The notes below the pieces were generated by a model that saw only the letters and a program-made list of their open reading frames with translations, searched no databases and was not told where the DNA came from. From Flectobacillus rivi (GTDB lineage: Bacteria; Bacteroidota; Bacteroidia; Cytophagales; Spirosomataceae): a DNA stretch of 64,000 bases. The translations under genes and the position numbers were made by a program. Shown here piece after piece: positions 7,796 to 15,722 of this stretch. Each line of letters opens with the position of its first letter. Position 1 is the first letter of the stretch. The stretch spans positions 1 to 64,000 of the forward strand of contig NZ_JASHIE010000004.1 in the NCBI RefSeq assembly GCF_030056655.1, written 5' to 3'.

Positions 7796-8716
7796 ATGCA
7801 ACAATATATCTGCTGTTTTGGTGAAGTTTTGTGGGATATGCTTCCCAGTGGCAAATTGCCTGGAGGTGCACCAATGAATGTGGCGACGCATTTGCAAAAC
7901 TTAGGTATTCCTGCCAAAATGATTAGTCGAGTAGGAAAGGATGAGTTAGGAGCAGAAATTAAAGCTTTTCTGGAAAGTAAAAATTGTACTACTGAGTGGA
8001 TTCAAGAAGATGAAACGCTCAATACAGGCTGGGTAAAAGTGCAATTATCTGAAAAAAATGAGGCAACTTATACCATTGTTCACCCTGTGGCATGGGATTT
8101 TATTGAGACCAATGACACCGTTCAGCAATTGGTAAATCAGGCTTCTGCTTTGGTATTTGGCACTTTGGCAAGTCGTGATGATACCTCGTATCAAACGCTT
8201 TTGAGTATTTTGAAAAATTTGCCACAAGAAACTCATGTTTTGAAGGTATTCGATATTAATCTTCGTCCTCCACATTACTCACAAAGTTTGATTGAAGAGT
8301 TTTTACAATATGCTGATATTGTAAAATTAAATGAGGACGAACTCAAAATTGTAGCAAAATGGTACGACATAGCAGGAGATGAGGAAAAGCAGTTGCGTGA
8401 AATTAGCCAGAAATTCGACCTTAAAACTTTAATAGTGACCAAAGGTGGCGACGGAGCGATTCTGTTAAGATTAGAAAACGATGGTAAAAAACATTTTTAT
8501 CAACAAGCAGGATACAAAGTGGTCGTGGCAGACACCATCGGAAGTGGCGATTCATTTTTAGCAGGTTTTCTCAAAAATATTCTTAATGGAAAATCCTCAG
8601 AATACGCACTCAATTTTGCCTGTGCTATTGGTGCTGTTGTAGCTTCTCACAGCGGAGCTAATCCTGCTATTACCGAGGCTGATATTGAGGGAGTGATGGT
8701 AGGGGTTAGGGGTTAG
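7796..8716 (+). CDS. PfkB-family carbohydrate kinase (fructokinase-like)
   Basis: 306 aa. The N-terminus CFGEVLWDMLPSGKLPGGAPMNVATHLQNLG is the substrate-binding pattern of fructokinase-type ribokinase-family enzymes. ATP and anion-hole motif GSGDSFLAGFL carries the catalytic base at about D252. It would phosphorylate the sugar taken up by the transporter two genes upstream, in the cytoplasm. The last codons and the stop fall inside the GGGGTTA repeat tract, so the natural C-terminus may have been altered slightly; the catalytic core is complete. Confidence 0.92.
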   Translation: MQQYICCFGEVLWDMLPSGKLPGGAPMNVATHLQNLGIPAKMISRVGKDELGAEIKAFLESKNCTTEWIQEDETLNTGWVKVQLSEKNEATYTIVHPVAWDFIETNDTVQQLVNQASALVFGTLASRDDTSYQTLLSILKNLPQETHVLKVFDINLRPPHYSQSLIEEFLQYADIVKLNEDELKIVAKWYDIAGDEEKQLREISQKFDLKTLIVTKGGDGAILLRLENDGKKHFYQQAGYKVVVADTIGSGDSFLAGFLKNILNGKSSEYALNFACAIGAVVASHSGANPAITEADIEGVMVGVRG

Positions 8717-8732
8717 GGGTTAGGGGTTAGGG
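8702..8732 (+). repeat. GGGGTTA heptamer tandem repeat
   Basis: Four exact 7-nt units plus a final GGG run through the end of the kinase gene; the TAG stop (8714-8716) is part of the repeat. About 65 nt downstream a C-rich stretch (CCCTATACCCTCACCCC) gives a loosely complementary sequence. The tract resembles telomere-type G-rich repeats and could form a G-quadruplex, but slipped-strand expansion is the simplest explanation. Confidence 0.9.
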
Positions 8733-9032
8733 GTTAGGGAAAAACGCTCCCACATCCTATCTAATCACTTTTTCAACTTTTTTCGAAAAAAACTAAACCC
8801 TATACCCTCACCCCTAGTGCCTTAAAAAGATATTCTCTGAGTACAACCAAATATGGAGTTCAACTCCTTTGGGGACTTTAAACAAAGCCGCACAATTTGT
8901 CACTGAAGTCCCTACTTTATATTGTCGCATTAACCATTTATATAAATTTGATAGAGGAAAATAGGCAGTCGATATTTGACTGCCCTATTTCCAAACAAAA
9001 ATTTTAACACTATCTATCCCCTTTCAACAATG
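8733..9032 (+). other. Hairpin-rich non-coding region after the sugar operon
   Basis: No convincing reading frame. Visible structures are a GGAGTTCAACTCC palindrome near 8855, a possible long-range pairing of GGGACTT near 8871 with AAGTCCC near 8906, and a strong stem near 8958-8992 (GGCAGTC/GACTGCC extended by A/T-rich pairs). Together with the terminator that follows, this could be a transcribed structured RNA or a string of 3' UTR hairpins. Confidence 0.4.
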
Positions 9033-9070
9033 CCGTAGGAAGCTTCTGTTTCCTGCGGTTTTTTATTTTT
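9033..9070 (+). terminator. Rho-independent terminator
   Basis: 9-bp stem CCGTAGGAA/TTCCTGCGG (one G-T pair) around an 8-nt loop, followed by TTTTTTATTTTT. It lies over 300 nt after the kinase stop, so it ends either a long 3' UTR or a separate small transcript. Confidence 0.8.
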
Positions 9071-9198
9071 ATAGCGTTGCATTTCAGCACCTTACCAACA
9101 TACACAAACCAGATACTCAATTAAAACCTTGCGATACATATTACATAAACTAAAGGTTTATCTTTACTAAAATTGAACCTTAAATAAAGCTTTACTTT

Positions 9199-9903
9199 AT
9201 GAAAAAACATATACTTCTGTCGCTATTCCTCCTTTGTGTAACTTCCAGCTTAACCTTTTCTCAAAATGGGTTGTTTCATCGCTACACAGATTCTACATTA
9301 TTGGTGAGAGATGCCAACGTGGTTAGACTCAAATATCAAATCAGAATTGCTCAAAAATTAGGTAATATTTTACCAAAAGCTAAGGCTATTTTAAACACGA
9401 GTCCCTATTTGGTATACTGGGATAATGATTTGTTTACCGTTAATTTACCCATTTGGTCACAGGTAATCGAGCCTCAAAAAGCCTTTTTTACCGAACTAAA
9501 CAAGAGTAAAAGTAAAGGAGAAGAAATGTTTGGGTTATTCTTTAATGGCTTTTATATCATCCACGAATTAGGGCATGGAACTGATGCCTATTTGACAAAA
9601 AAAGCCAATCGAAAGTATTTAGATTTCTACGAGGGAGAATATTTAGCCAATCAAATTGCCATTGCTTATTGGCAAGAAGCAGGCTATGAGAAAGAATTAC
9701 AAAAATGCTATGAGTATGCTTTAAAATTTACCAAACAGCTTGCCAATCCTATTCCAAAGGGGGAAGACCCAATTAAGTTTTTTAATAGCAAATATGAAGA
9801 GCTATCAAGGGATCCATACAAATATGGCTATTATCAATTTAAACAGTTTGTTGAGATTTATGAAAATAGAAAAACGCTTCGTCTCGACGATTTGCTTAAA
9901 TAA
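9199..9903 (+). CDS. Secreted protein with HExxH zinc-protease-like motif
   Basis: 234 aa. Signal peptide MKKHILLSLFLLCVTSSLTFSQ, so exported. The central FNGFYIIHELGHGTDAY contains HELGH (HExxH), and about 30 residues later a GEYLANQIAIAYW helix supplies a Glu, the usual spacing for a gluzincin-like third ligand. This suggests a small periplasmic or outer-face zinc metallopeptidase, though the family is not recognised and activity is unproven. It has its own terminator immediately downstream. Confidence 0.75.
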   Translation: MKKHILLSLFLLCVTSSLTFSQNGLFHRYTDSTLLVRDANVVRLKYQIRIAQKLGNILPKAKAILNTSPYLVYWDNDLFTVNLPIWSQVIEPQKAFFTELNKSKSKGEEMFGLFFNGFYIIHELGHGTDAYLTKKANRKYLDFYEGEYLANQIAIAYWQEAGYEKELQKCYEYALKFTKQLANPIPKGEDPIKFFNSKYEELSRDPYKYGYYQFKQFVEIYENRKTLRLDDLLK

Positions 9904-9938
9904 TTACCCTTTGTGACTATTTGTAGAAAACTCTTTAT

Positions 9939-9967
9939 AACCTCACCAAGTGTGAGGTTATTTTTTG
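9939..9967 (+). terminator. Rho-independent terminator
   Basis: 8-bp stem AACCTCAC/GTGAGGTT with a 5-nt loop, followed by ATTTTTTG. It sits 36 nt after the HExxH gene and just before the TAATTTTG box (9968-9975) that may serve the MATE gene. Confidence 0.85.
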
Positions 9968-10013
9968 TAATTTTGCCCTCCGAATTTTATCAACAACAAA
10001 ACCATCCATTCTC

Positions 10014-11372
10014 TTGAATACTTTTCTCAATCGTTATAAATCTGATTTTAAAGCTACTTTTAACCTTGCACTACCCATTATTACCGCTCAAGTTGGGGTA
10101 ATGTTAATGGGTTTTGCAGACACCGTACAAGTAGGTCGAATGGCACAAGGATCAGTACCTGCGCTTGCAGCTGCTGCCGACGCCAATGGTATTTTCTTTA
10201 ATATTGCCATTATTGGCTATATCTGCTTACAAGTGGTGGCACCACTTGTTTCCTCAGCTCAATCGTCAAACAACCCAGGCGAATGCAAACAACTCCTACG
10301 CGCAAGTGTAGTGGTCTCACTCATTATGAGTGTGATATGCGCCATGCTCATCGTGTTGATTGGATTGAATATTGATTTGTTGAAACAGCCGAAAGAAATC
10401 AAATCTATGACACTAGACTTTCTTTGGATAATAACCATTTCCATTTTTCCTTCTTTTGTATTTTCTGCTATTAAAAGTTTTACGGATGGACTTTCTCATA
10501 CTAAAGTTGCGATGCAAATCACCGTAAGTGCCTTATTGCTTAATGTTGTTTTAAATCATTTTTTAATCAATGGTTATAAAGATATCATTCCTGCATTAGG
10601 CTTAAATGGCGCTGGTTATGCTACCTTAACTGCTAGGATTTATATGGCAGTGGCAATTATTATTTACACCCTTCGGGACAAGGCATTCAAACCGTACTTG
10701 CAAGCCTCCACACAAGGTTTGGATTCTATCAAAACACTGGTTGGTAAAATAATGAAACTAGGAATTCCGAGTGGTTTTCAGGGATTTAGTGAGGTTGCAG
10801 CCTTTTATGGCGCAGTAGTAATGATGGGTTGGATAAGTTTACCACATAAAGCTGCACACCAAGTAGCGATTGGTTTTGTATCCATGACCTTTATGGCTGC
10901 TACAGGTATTGGTGCTGCGGGAGGTATCCGTGTAGGTTCGGGTATGGGTGAAAAAAACAGAAAAACGATCATCGATGCAGGGACTTCTGCCCTATTAATG
11001 GGCTTGCTATTTATGGGCACTTGCAGTCTTATATTTTTGATATTCAATGATTTTTTGGCGAGTTATGTCAAAGATGACCAAGTTGTAGCACTTGCAGCCG
11101 AATTGATTATTTGGGGAGGAATATTTCAGCTATTCGATGGAACACAGGCAGTTAGTGTAGGTATCTTACGAGGCATGGCGGACGTAAATGTTCCTACCAT
11201 TATTACTTTTATTGCCTATTGGGTGGTAGGTTTGCCGATGTGCTATTTCTTGGGTTTTGTGCTAGATTTAAAACATATTGGTATCTGGATTGGACTCACT
11301 TCTAGCTTATTTGTTTCAGCATCTCTATTGAGTTGGAGATTTTATGTAAAAGCAAACAAACTGTGGCATTAA
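10014..11372 (+). CDS. MATE-family (NorM-like) efflux transporter
   Basis: 452 aa with about 12 membrane segments. The start is a TTG codon: the next in-frame ATG would remove part of the first segment (LALPIITAQVGVMLMGFADTVQVG). Family features include the paired six-segment halves and the KLGIPSGFQGFSEVAAFYGAVVMMGWI stretch opening the second half, typical of NorM proteins. It would export cationic drugs or metabolites in exchange for Na+ or H+. It is a single-gene unit, and no regulator is adjacent. Confidence 0.9.
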   Translation: MNTFLNRYKSDFKATFNLALPIITAQVGVMLMGFADTVQVGRMAQGSVPALAAAADANGIFFNIAIIGYICLQVVAPLVSSAQSSNNPGECKQLLRASVVVSLIMSVICAMLIVLIGLNIDLLKQPKEIKSMTLDFLWIITISIFPSFVFSAIKSFTDGLSHTKVAMQITVSALLLNVVLNHFLINGYKDIIPALGLNGAGYATLTARIYMAVAIIIYTLRDKAFKPYLQASTQGLDSIKTLVGKIMKLGIPSGFQGFSEVAAFYGAVVMMGWISLPHKAAHQVAIGFVSMTFMAATGIGAAGGIRVGSGMGEKNRKTIIDAGTSALLMGLLFMGTCSLIFLIFNDFLASYVKDDQVVALAAELIIWGGIFQLFDGTQAVSVGILRGMADVNVPTIITFIAYWVVGLPMCYFLGFVLDLKHIGIWIGLTSSLFVSASLLSWRFYVKANKLWH

Positions 11373-11382
11373 AATATGAGAC

Positions 11383-11600
11383 ATTTCCTGATTTAGTGAA
11401 TGTTGAATGAGTGATTTAGTGATTGTTTTAAAAATCTGTATTCTAGCAGTAGAGTCGCAATGCTTTGCGTCTTAAGCTGAGTCAGCCAGTATAGTAATAT
11501 CAATATGCTAAATAACTCAAAATTAGACGCGAAATATTGCGTCTCTACAAATGAAATATGTAGTAAAAAATCACTCAATCACAATTCACTAAATTAATAA
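11383..11600. repeat. Dispersed repeat region, family 1 (copy at 11.4 kb)
   Basis: The first 110 nt align with 33783-33895 (shared landmarks ATTTAGTGA, AATGAGTGATT, TGTATTCTRGYAGTAGAG, CGCAATG, TTGCGTCTTAAGCTGAGT). It contains two AGACGCAA/TTGCGTCT-type palindromic elements (11449-11475 and 11524-11548) and ends with an inverted version of the opening (AATCACTCAATC ... CACTAAAT). No gene is credible here. Confidence 0.75.
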
Positions 11601-11606
11601 AATCAT

Positions 11607-12131
11607 TTATTTCCCTAAGGCCAATTTAATATGTTCCAAATGATGTTTGGCATGCCAAGCACCCATGTCTAAGGCGTCGATAAGCTTGATATATATTTGG
11701 CGAATCGGATGATAATAACCTCGCTGAAATTCTTCCTCAGACATTTGTTCGATGAGGTAAGTCCAACGAGCGTGAGTTCCTTCGATCATTTGTAAAGAAA
11801 ATGCAATAGGGGCTGTTTTTGCCTCCTCCATTGTTGCCCAAGCATCAATTTTAGCTACAACGCCATTGGGATCGGTTTCAGTCAACGCGTGTTTGAAACG
11901 GATGTAATGCAAAAGGTGCATATCCGCCACATGATTGATTAATTGCTGAATAGTCCAACTTCCTTCACGATATTGTTTTTGCAAATCTTCATGTGACAAA
12001 GTTTCAGTTAAAGCACGATACTCTGCGGGAATATTCTTTAAGATATTGAGTCTTTCTTGAAACTCTTCTGGTGTGTACTCGCCTTTTGGCGACCATTTTC
12101 CAATGGGGAATTGTAATGCTGAAATGTCCAT
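11607..12131 (-). CDS. YfiT/DinB-fold putative metal-dependent hydrolase or thiol transferase
   Basis: 174 aa, close to the usual length. The N-terminus LQFPIGKWSPKGEYTPEEFQERLNILKNIP is typical of the YfiT family (B. subtilis YfiT, a bacillithiol-transferase-like DinB protein). A four-helix bundle is suggested, with three potential metal ligands in the family positions: the His in INHVADMH, and two in the C-terminal WHAKHHLEHI. It probably transfers or hydrolyses a small thiol adduct in the cytoplasm; the substrate is unknown. Confidence 0.88.
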   Translation of the reverse strand: MDISALQFPIGKWSPKGEYTPEEFQERLNILKNIPAEYRALTETLSHEDLQKQYREGSWTIQQLINHVADMHLLHYIRFKHALTETDPNGVVAKIDAWATMEEAKTAPIAFSLQMIEGTHARWTYLIEQMSEEEFQRGYYHPIRQIYIKLIDALDMGAWHAKHHLEHIKLALGK

Positions 12132-12310
12132 TTTTTCAAAGTTGTTTTGTTCAGAACGAATAAAGGGATGATTTATGATTTTGGATAAAGATGAATAATA
12201 TCTCTCCTAAGTAACAAACTACATTTCAATAACATTTCATCTCAACTCAGTGGTAGTGAAAATTTAATAGAAAAACTTACCTATTCGGAAATGAAAGTGA
12301 TTCCACTTAG

Positions 12311-12330
12311 CGGGTGAATTTATTCACCCG
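12311..12330. repeat. Perfect 20-nt palindrome
   Basis: CGGGTGAATTTATTCACCCG is fully self-complementary and has no T-run. It may be a protein-binding palindrome or a repeat element; it is not near a start codon. Confidence 0.6.
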
Positions 12331-12356
12331 TGACAAAAAATTTGAACACCATCAAC

Positions 12357-12395
12357 AAAAAGGCGGTCGAAATTAGTTTTTCGACCGCCTTTTTT
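12357..12395 (-). terminator. Terminator of leuS (bidirectional form)
   Basis: Stem AAAAAGGCGGTCGAAA/TTTCGACCGCCTTTTT with a short loop; A- and T-runs on both sides let it work in either direction. It lies about 100 nt after the leuS stop. Its GGCGGTC core resembles the AGCGGTC terminators near 27.03 and 33.9 kb. Confidence 0.8.
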
Positions 12396-12424
12396 GATAC
12401 TATATTTCAGAATGATACATTTTT

Positions 12425-12447
12425 AGACGCAAGCATTGCGTCTCTAC
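12425..12447. repeat. AGACGCAA-type palindromic element
   Basis: AGACGCAA-GCA-TTGCGTCT followed by CTAC: 8-bp arms and a 3-nt loop. Related copies lie near 11.45, 11.53, 15.6 and 33.86 kb, always intergenic. The form is that of REP-like elements. Confidence 0.8.
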
Positions 12448-12492
12448 GCGTGAATTTCTTTTTACACTCGCAATTCACCATTCTAAATTCTC

Positions 12493-15306
12493 CTACAACA
12501 CAACGTTAACAATACGTTTTGGCACAACGATAACTTTCTTAGGTGTTTTTCCTTCAAGCCATTTTTGTACTACTTCGTTTGCCAATACGCCAGCTTCGAT
12601 TTCTGAACTTGCCAAATCTACAGGGAAAGCAATGTTTGTTCTTACTTTACCATTGATAGAAATTGGGTATTCAAAACTTGATTCTACCAAGTATGAAGGT
12701 TCAAATTTAGGGAAAGAAGCCTTTGAAACAGTTCCAGCTTCATGACCTAACAACGACCATAATTCTTCAGACAAGTGTGGTGTATATGAAGACATTAAGA
12801 TGACTAATTGTTCCAAAATTTCCTTTTTAGAACATTTCAAAGAACCCAAGTCATTTACACAAATCATCAAACTTGAAACAACAGTATTGAACGAATAACG
12901 CTCTAAATCGTCTTCAACTTTTTTGATGGCTGTATGCAATACTTTCAACTCTTCTTTAGTAGCTTTTTCGTCCTTCACTTTCCATTTGCCCTGCTCATCG
13001 TAGAACAAACGCCATACTTTTTTGATAAATCTGAAAGAACCATCGATACCATTTGTATTCCAAGGTTTTGCTTGTTCCAATGGTCCCAAGAACATTTCAT
13101 ACAAACGTAAGGTATCTGCTCCTACTCTATCTACCAACACATCTGGGTTTACGACATTGTATTTCGATTTTGACATTTTCTCAACCTCTACTCCACAAAC
13201 ATATTTGTCTCCTTCCAAGATAAATTCAGCCTCTGCAAAATCTGAACGCCAAGCTTTGAAAGCCTCAATATCCAAGATTTCGTTGTTTACGATATTCACA
13301 TCTACGTGCAATGAAGTCACATCGTATTGGTCTTTCAAGCCAGCCGAAACAAAGACAGGCTTTTTACCTTCGCCATTTGAAGATTTGATACGATACACAA
13401 AGTTAGAACGACCCTGAATCATACCTTGGTTAATCAACTTTTTGGCAAATTCTTCTTCGTTTACTAAACCAATATCTTTCAAGAATTTATTCCAGAAACG
13501 GCTATACAGCAAGTGACCTGTAGCGTGTTCAGAACCACCAATGTACAAGTCAACTGCTTGCCAATAATCGATAGCCTCTTTACTTGCCATTGCTTCCTCG
13601 TTCTGAGCATCCATATAACGGTACCAATACCAAGATGAACCTGCCCAACCTGGCATCGTACTCAATTCGTATTCGTATTCGCCTTTATATTTCCAACCTT
13701 CTGCACGACCAAGTGGTGGCTCGCCAGTTTCAGTTGGCAAATATTTATCGATCGAAGGTAATTCTAAAGGCAATTCAGATTCTTCAATTAAATATGGCAA
13801 ACCATCTTTGAAATATACTGGTACTGGCTCGCCCCAATAACGCTGACGGCTAAATACCGCATTGCGCAAACGGAATTGTGTTTTACCTTTACCAATACCT
13901 CTTTCTTCTAAGGATTGAACCAAAGTAGCTGTAGCCTCTTTGTATTCCATACCATTGATGATACCCGAATTGATATATTTCCCTTCTTTGGTATTGTCAG
14001 CTTGCGTTTCAATTTCTTTTTGCGCATCCAAAATAGGAATAATTGGCAAATTGAAATGCGTAGCAAAATTCCAGTCACGTTGGTCACCTGATGGTACCCC
14101 CATTACAGCGCCTGTACCATAACCAGCCAACACATAATCAGCTAAATAGATAGGTACTTTCTCGTCATTAAATGGATTGATAACGTAGCTTCCTGTAAAC
14201 GCACCTGAAACACGTTTTACCTCCGACATACGATCTAACTCTGAGCGAGATTTTGCCCAATTTACATAAGCCTCAACTTCTTCTTTTTGAGCCTCTGTAG
14301 TCAAATATGGAACATAATCGTGCTCTGGAGCAATTACCATGAAGCTTACTCCATAAATTGTATCAACACGCGTAGTAAATACCTCGATAAACTCTGGTGC
14401 TTCTTCTGATACTGTAGAACGGTCAACTTTGAAGCGAACTGAGGCTCCTTGTGAGCGACCAATCCAGTTACGTTGTTGTTCTTTGATAGCATCTGACCAA
14501 TCTACTTCATTCAAGCCATCTATCAAACGGTCAGCATACGCGGTAATACGCATAGACCATTGCTTCATTTTCTTCTGCTCAACAGGAAAACCACCACGCT
14601 CAGAAACGCCGTCTTTTACCTCGTCATTTGCCAAAACAGTTCCTAATCCTGGGCACCAGTTAACTACAGATTCATCAGGGAAAGTCAAACGGTATTTCAA
14701 CAACATTTCTTGTTGCTGATGACCTGACATATTATTCCAGTCCTCAGCAGTAAATACTGGAGTTTCCTCATCACAAACCGCTTTTACGGCAGTGTTTCCA
14801 GATTCTGCAAAACGTTCCACCAAAGAATCAATAGACAAAGCTCTATTAGCATCTTTGTCGTAATAATGGTTGAAAAGTTGCATAAAAATCCACTGAGTCC
14901 ATTTGTAGAACTTAGGATCAGAAGTACGCACTTCTCTTGACCAGTCATAGCTAAAACCGATTTGTTTCAACTGACGGATATATGTAGCAATATTATCTTC
15001 GGTTGTAATGGCAGGATGCTGTCCCGTTTGGATAGCATATTGTTCAGCAGGCAAACCAAAAGAGTCAAAACCCATCGGGTGCAACACGTTGAAACCTTTG
15101 AGACGACGATAACGGCTCACAATATCACTTGCGATATACCCAAGCGGGTGACCTACGTGCAAACCCGCTCCTGATGGATAAGGGAACATATCCAACACAT
15201 AATACTTTGGTTTTGAGTGGTCGATTTCAGTTTTGTAGGTTTGGTTTTCATCCCAAAACTGACGCCATTTTTGTTCTACTTCTCTAAAGTTGTATTCTGC
15301 AGACAT
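12493..15306 (-). CDS. leuS: Leucyl-tRNA synthetase
   Basis: 937 aa from the methionine of MSAEYNFREVEQKWRQFW; the frame can be extended 9 codons upstream, but the family begins here. Class I synthetase: the HIGH-type motif is GAGLHVGHPLGY and the KMSKS loop lies near residue 710 (VEKMSKSKYNVVNP). The editing domain (VFTTRVDTIYGVSFMVIAPEH, then GTGAVMGVPSGDQRDWNFA) is present, as is an anticodon-binding C-terminal region ending in TPKKVIVVPKRIVNVVL. It charges tRNA-Leu in the cytoplasm. A tRNA-Leu gene is in this window too, but far away. Confidence 0.98.
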   Translation of the reverse strand: MSAEYNFREVEQKWRQFWDENQTYKTEIDHSKPKYYVLDMFPYPSGAGLHVGHPLGYIASDIVSRYRRLKGFNVLHPMGFDSFGLPAEQYAIQTGQHPAITTEDNIATYIRQLKQIGFSYDWSREVRTSDPKFYKWTQWIFMQLFNHYYDKDANRALSIDSLVERFAESGNTAVKAVCDEETPVFTAEDWNNMSGHQQQEMLLKYRLTFPDESVVNWCPGLGTVLANDEVKDGVSERGGFPVEQKKMKQWSMRITAYADRLIDGLNEVDWSDAIKEQQRNWIGRSQGASVRFKVDRSTVSEEAPEFIEVFTTRVDTIYGVSFMVIAPEHDYVPYLTTEAQKEEVEAYVNWAKSRSELDRMSEVKRVSGAFTGSYVINPFNDEKVPIYLADYVLAGYGTGAVMGVPSGDQRDWNFATHFNLPIIPILDAQKEIETQADNTKEGKYINSGIINGMEYKEATATLVQSLEERGIGKGKTQFRLRNAVFSRQRYWGEPVPVYFKDGLPYLIEESELPLELPSIDKYLPTETGEPPLGRAEGWKYKGEYEYELSTMPGWAGSSWYWYRYMDAQNEEAMASKEAIDYWQAVDLYIGGSEHATGHLLYSRFWNKFLKDIGLVNEEEFAKKLINQGMIQGRSNFVYRIKSSNGEGKKPVFVSAGLKDQYDVTSLHVDVNIVNNEILDIEAFKAWRSDFAEAEFILEGDKYVCGVEVEKMSKSKYNVVNPDVLVDRVGADTLRLYEMFLGPLEQAKPWNTNGIDGSFRFIKKVWRLFYDEQGKWKVKDEKATKEELKVLHTAIKKVEDDLERYSFNTVVSSLMICVNDLGSLKCSKKEILEQLVILMSSYTPHLSEELWSLLGHEAGTVSKASFPKFEPSYLVESSFEYPISINGKVRTNIAFPVDLASSEIEAGVLANEVVQKWLEGKTPKKVIVVPKRIVNVVL

Positions 15307-15722
15307 TTCTATAAAATTGAATGATTGGAGCATAAAATGTAGTTAAGCATTCTGCGCTCGAAAATTTTGGCAAAATTACAGATTTTTGTCGGAATTTCCT
15401 GTAGGAGATTTTCTAGAGAATCGGTTTAAACTACTTTACCTGAAAATTTGATTTAGTATTTCTACCCTAATCATTAGAGCCTTCAATATTCATGGCAAAG
15501 AGAAAAGTGGATTGTGCTGAATTTTACATGCATCTCGTGCCAAAGCGAATGATTTACTTAGTTCTTGACCTATAATTCCACTTAGTGGCTTCAATGCATG
15601 ACGCAAACGTCGCGTCTCAGCCAAGGGGTAAAATAATTTCTCCAACAAAATATTTAATCTACCATATTTGTAGAATAATAAAACTCTATTAACTTTGTAG
15701 GAAATATTGATTTTATAGACCA
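15307..15722. other. Intergenic region between leuS and the TauE/SafE gene
   Basis: About 415 nt between divergent genes. It holds a palindromic element near 15600-15618 (GACGCAAACGTCGCGTC) and the plus-strand promoter at 15667-15697. An antisense frame reaching into the permease gene (15490-15768) is not credible. A CAAAATTA (TAATTTTG on the minus strand) at 15371-15378 may be the leuS -7 box, without a clear -33 box. Confidence 0.6.
15667..15697 (+). promoter_or_regulatory. Bacteroidetes-type promoter of the TauE/SafE gene
   Basis: TTTG (15667-15670), 19-nt spacer, TAACTTTG (15690-15697). This is an exact match to the known Bacteroidetes -33/-7 pattern (TTTG-N19-21-TAnnTTTG). The start codon is 26 nt downstream of the -7 box. 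Confidence 0.75.

Larger units (their letters stand above)
12132..12492. other. Intergenic region with palindromes
   Basis: Holds a perfect 20-nt palindrome (12311-12330), a terminator (12357-12395) and a palindromic AGACGCAA-type repeat (12425-12447). No open frame of note. Confidence 0.7.

Noticed and set aside
8702..8732. Telomere-like meaning of the GGGGTTA repeat
   Set aside because: A short internal tract of four units inside a gene end is better explained by slipped-strand expansion; nothing indicates a linear replicon end.
12900..14800. Several plus-strand frames of 60-131 codons opposite leuS
   Set aside because: They are antisense to a complete leucyl-tRNA synthetase, lack family resemblance and have composition expected of a shadow frame.
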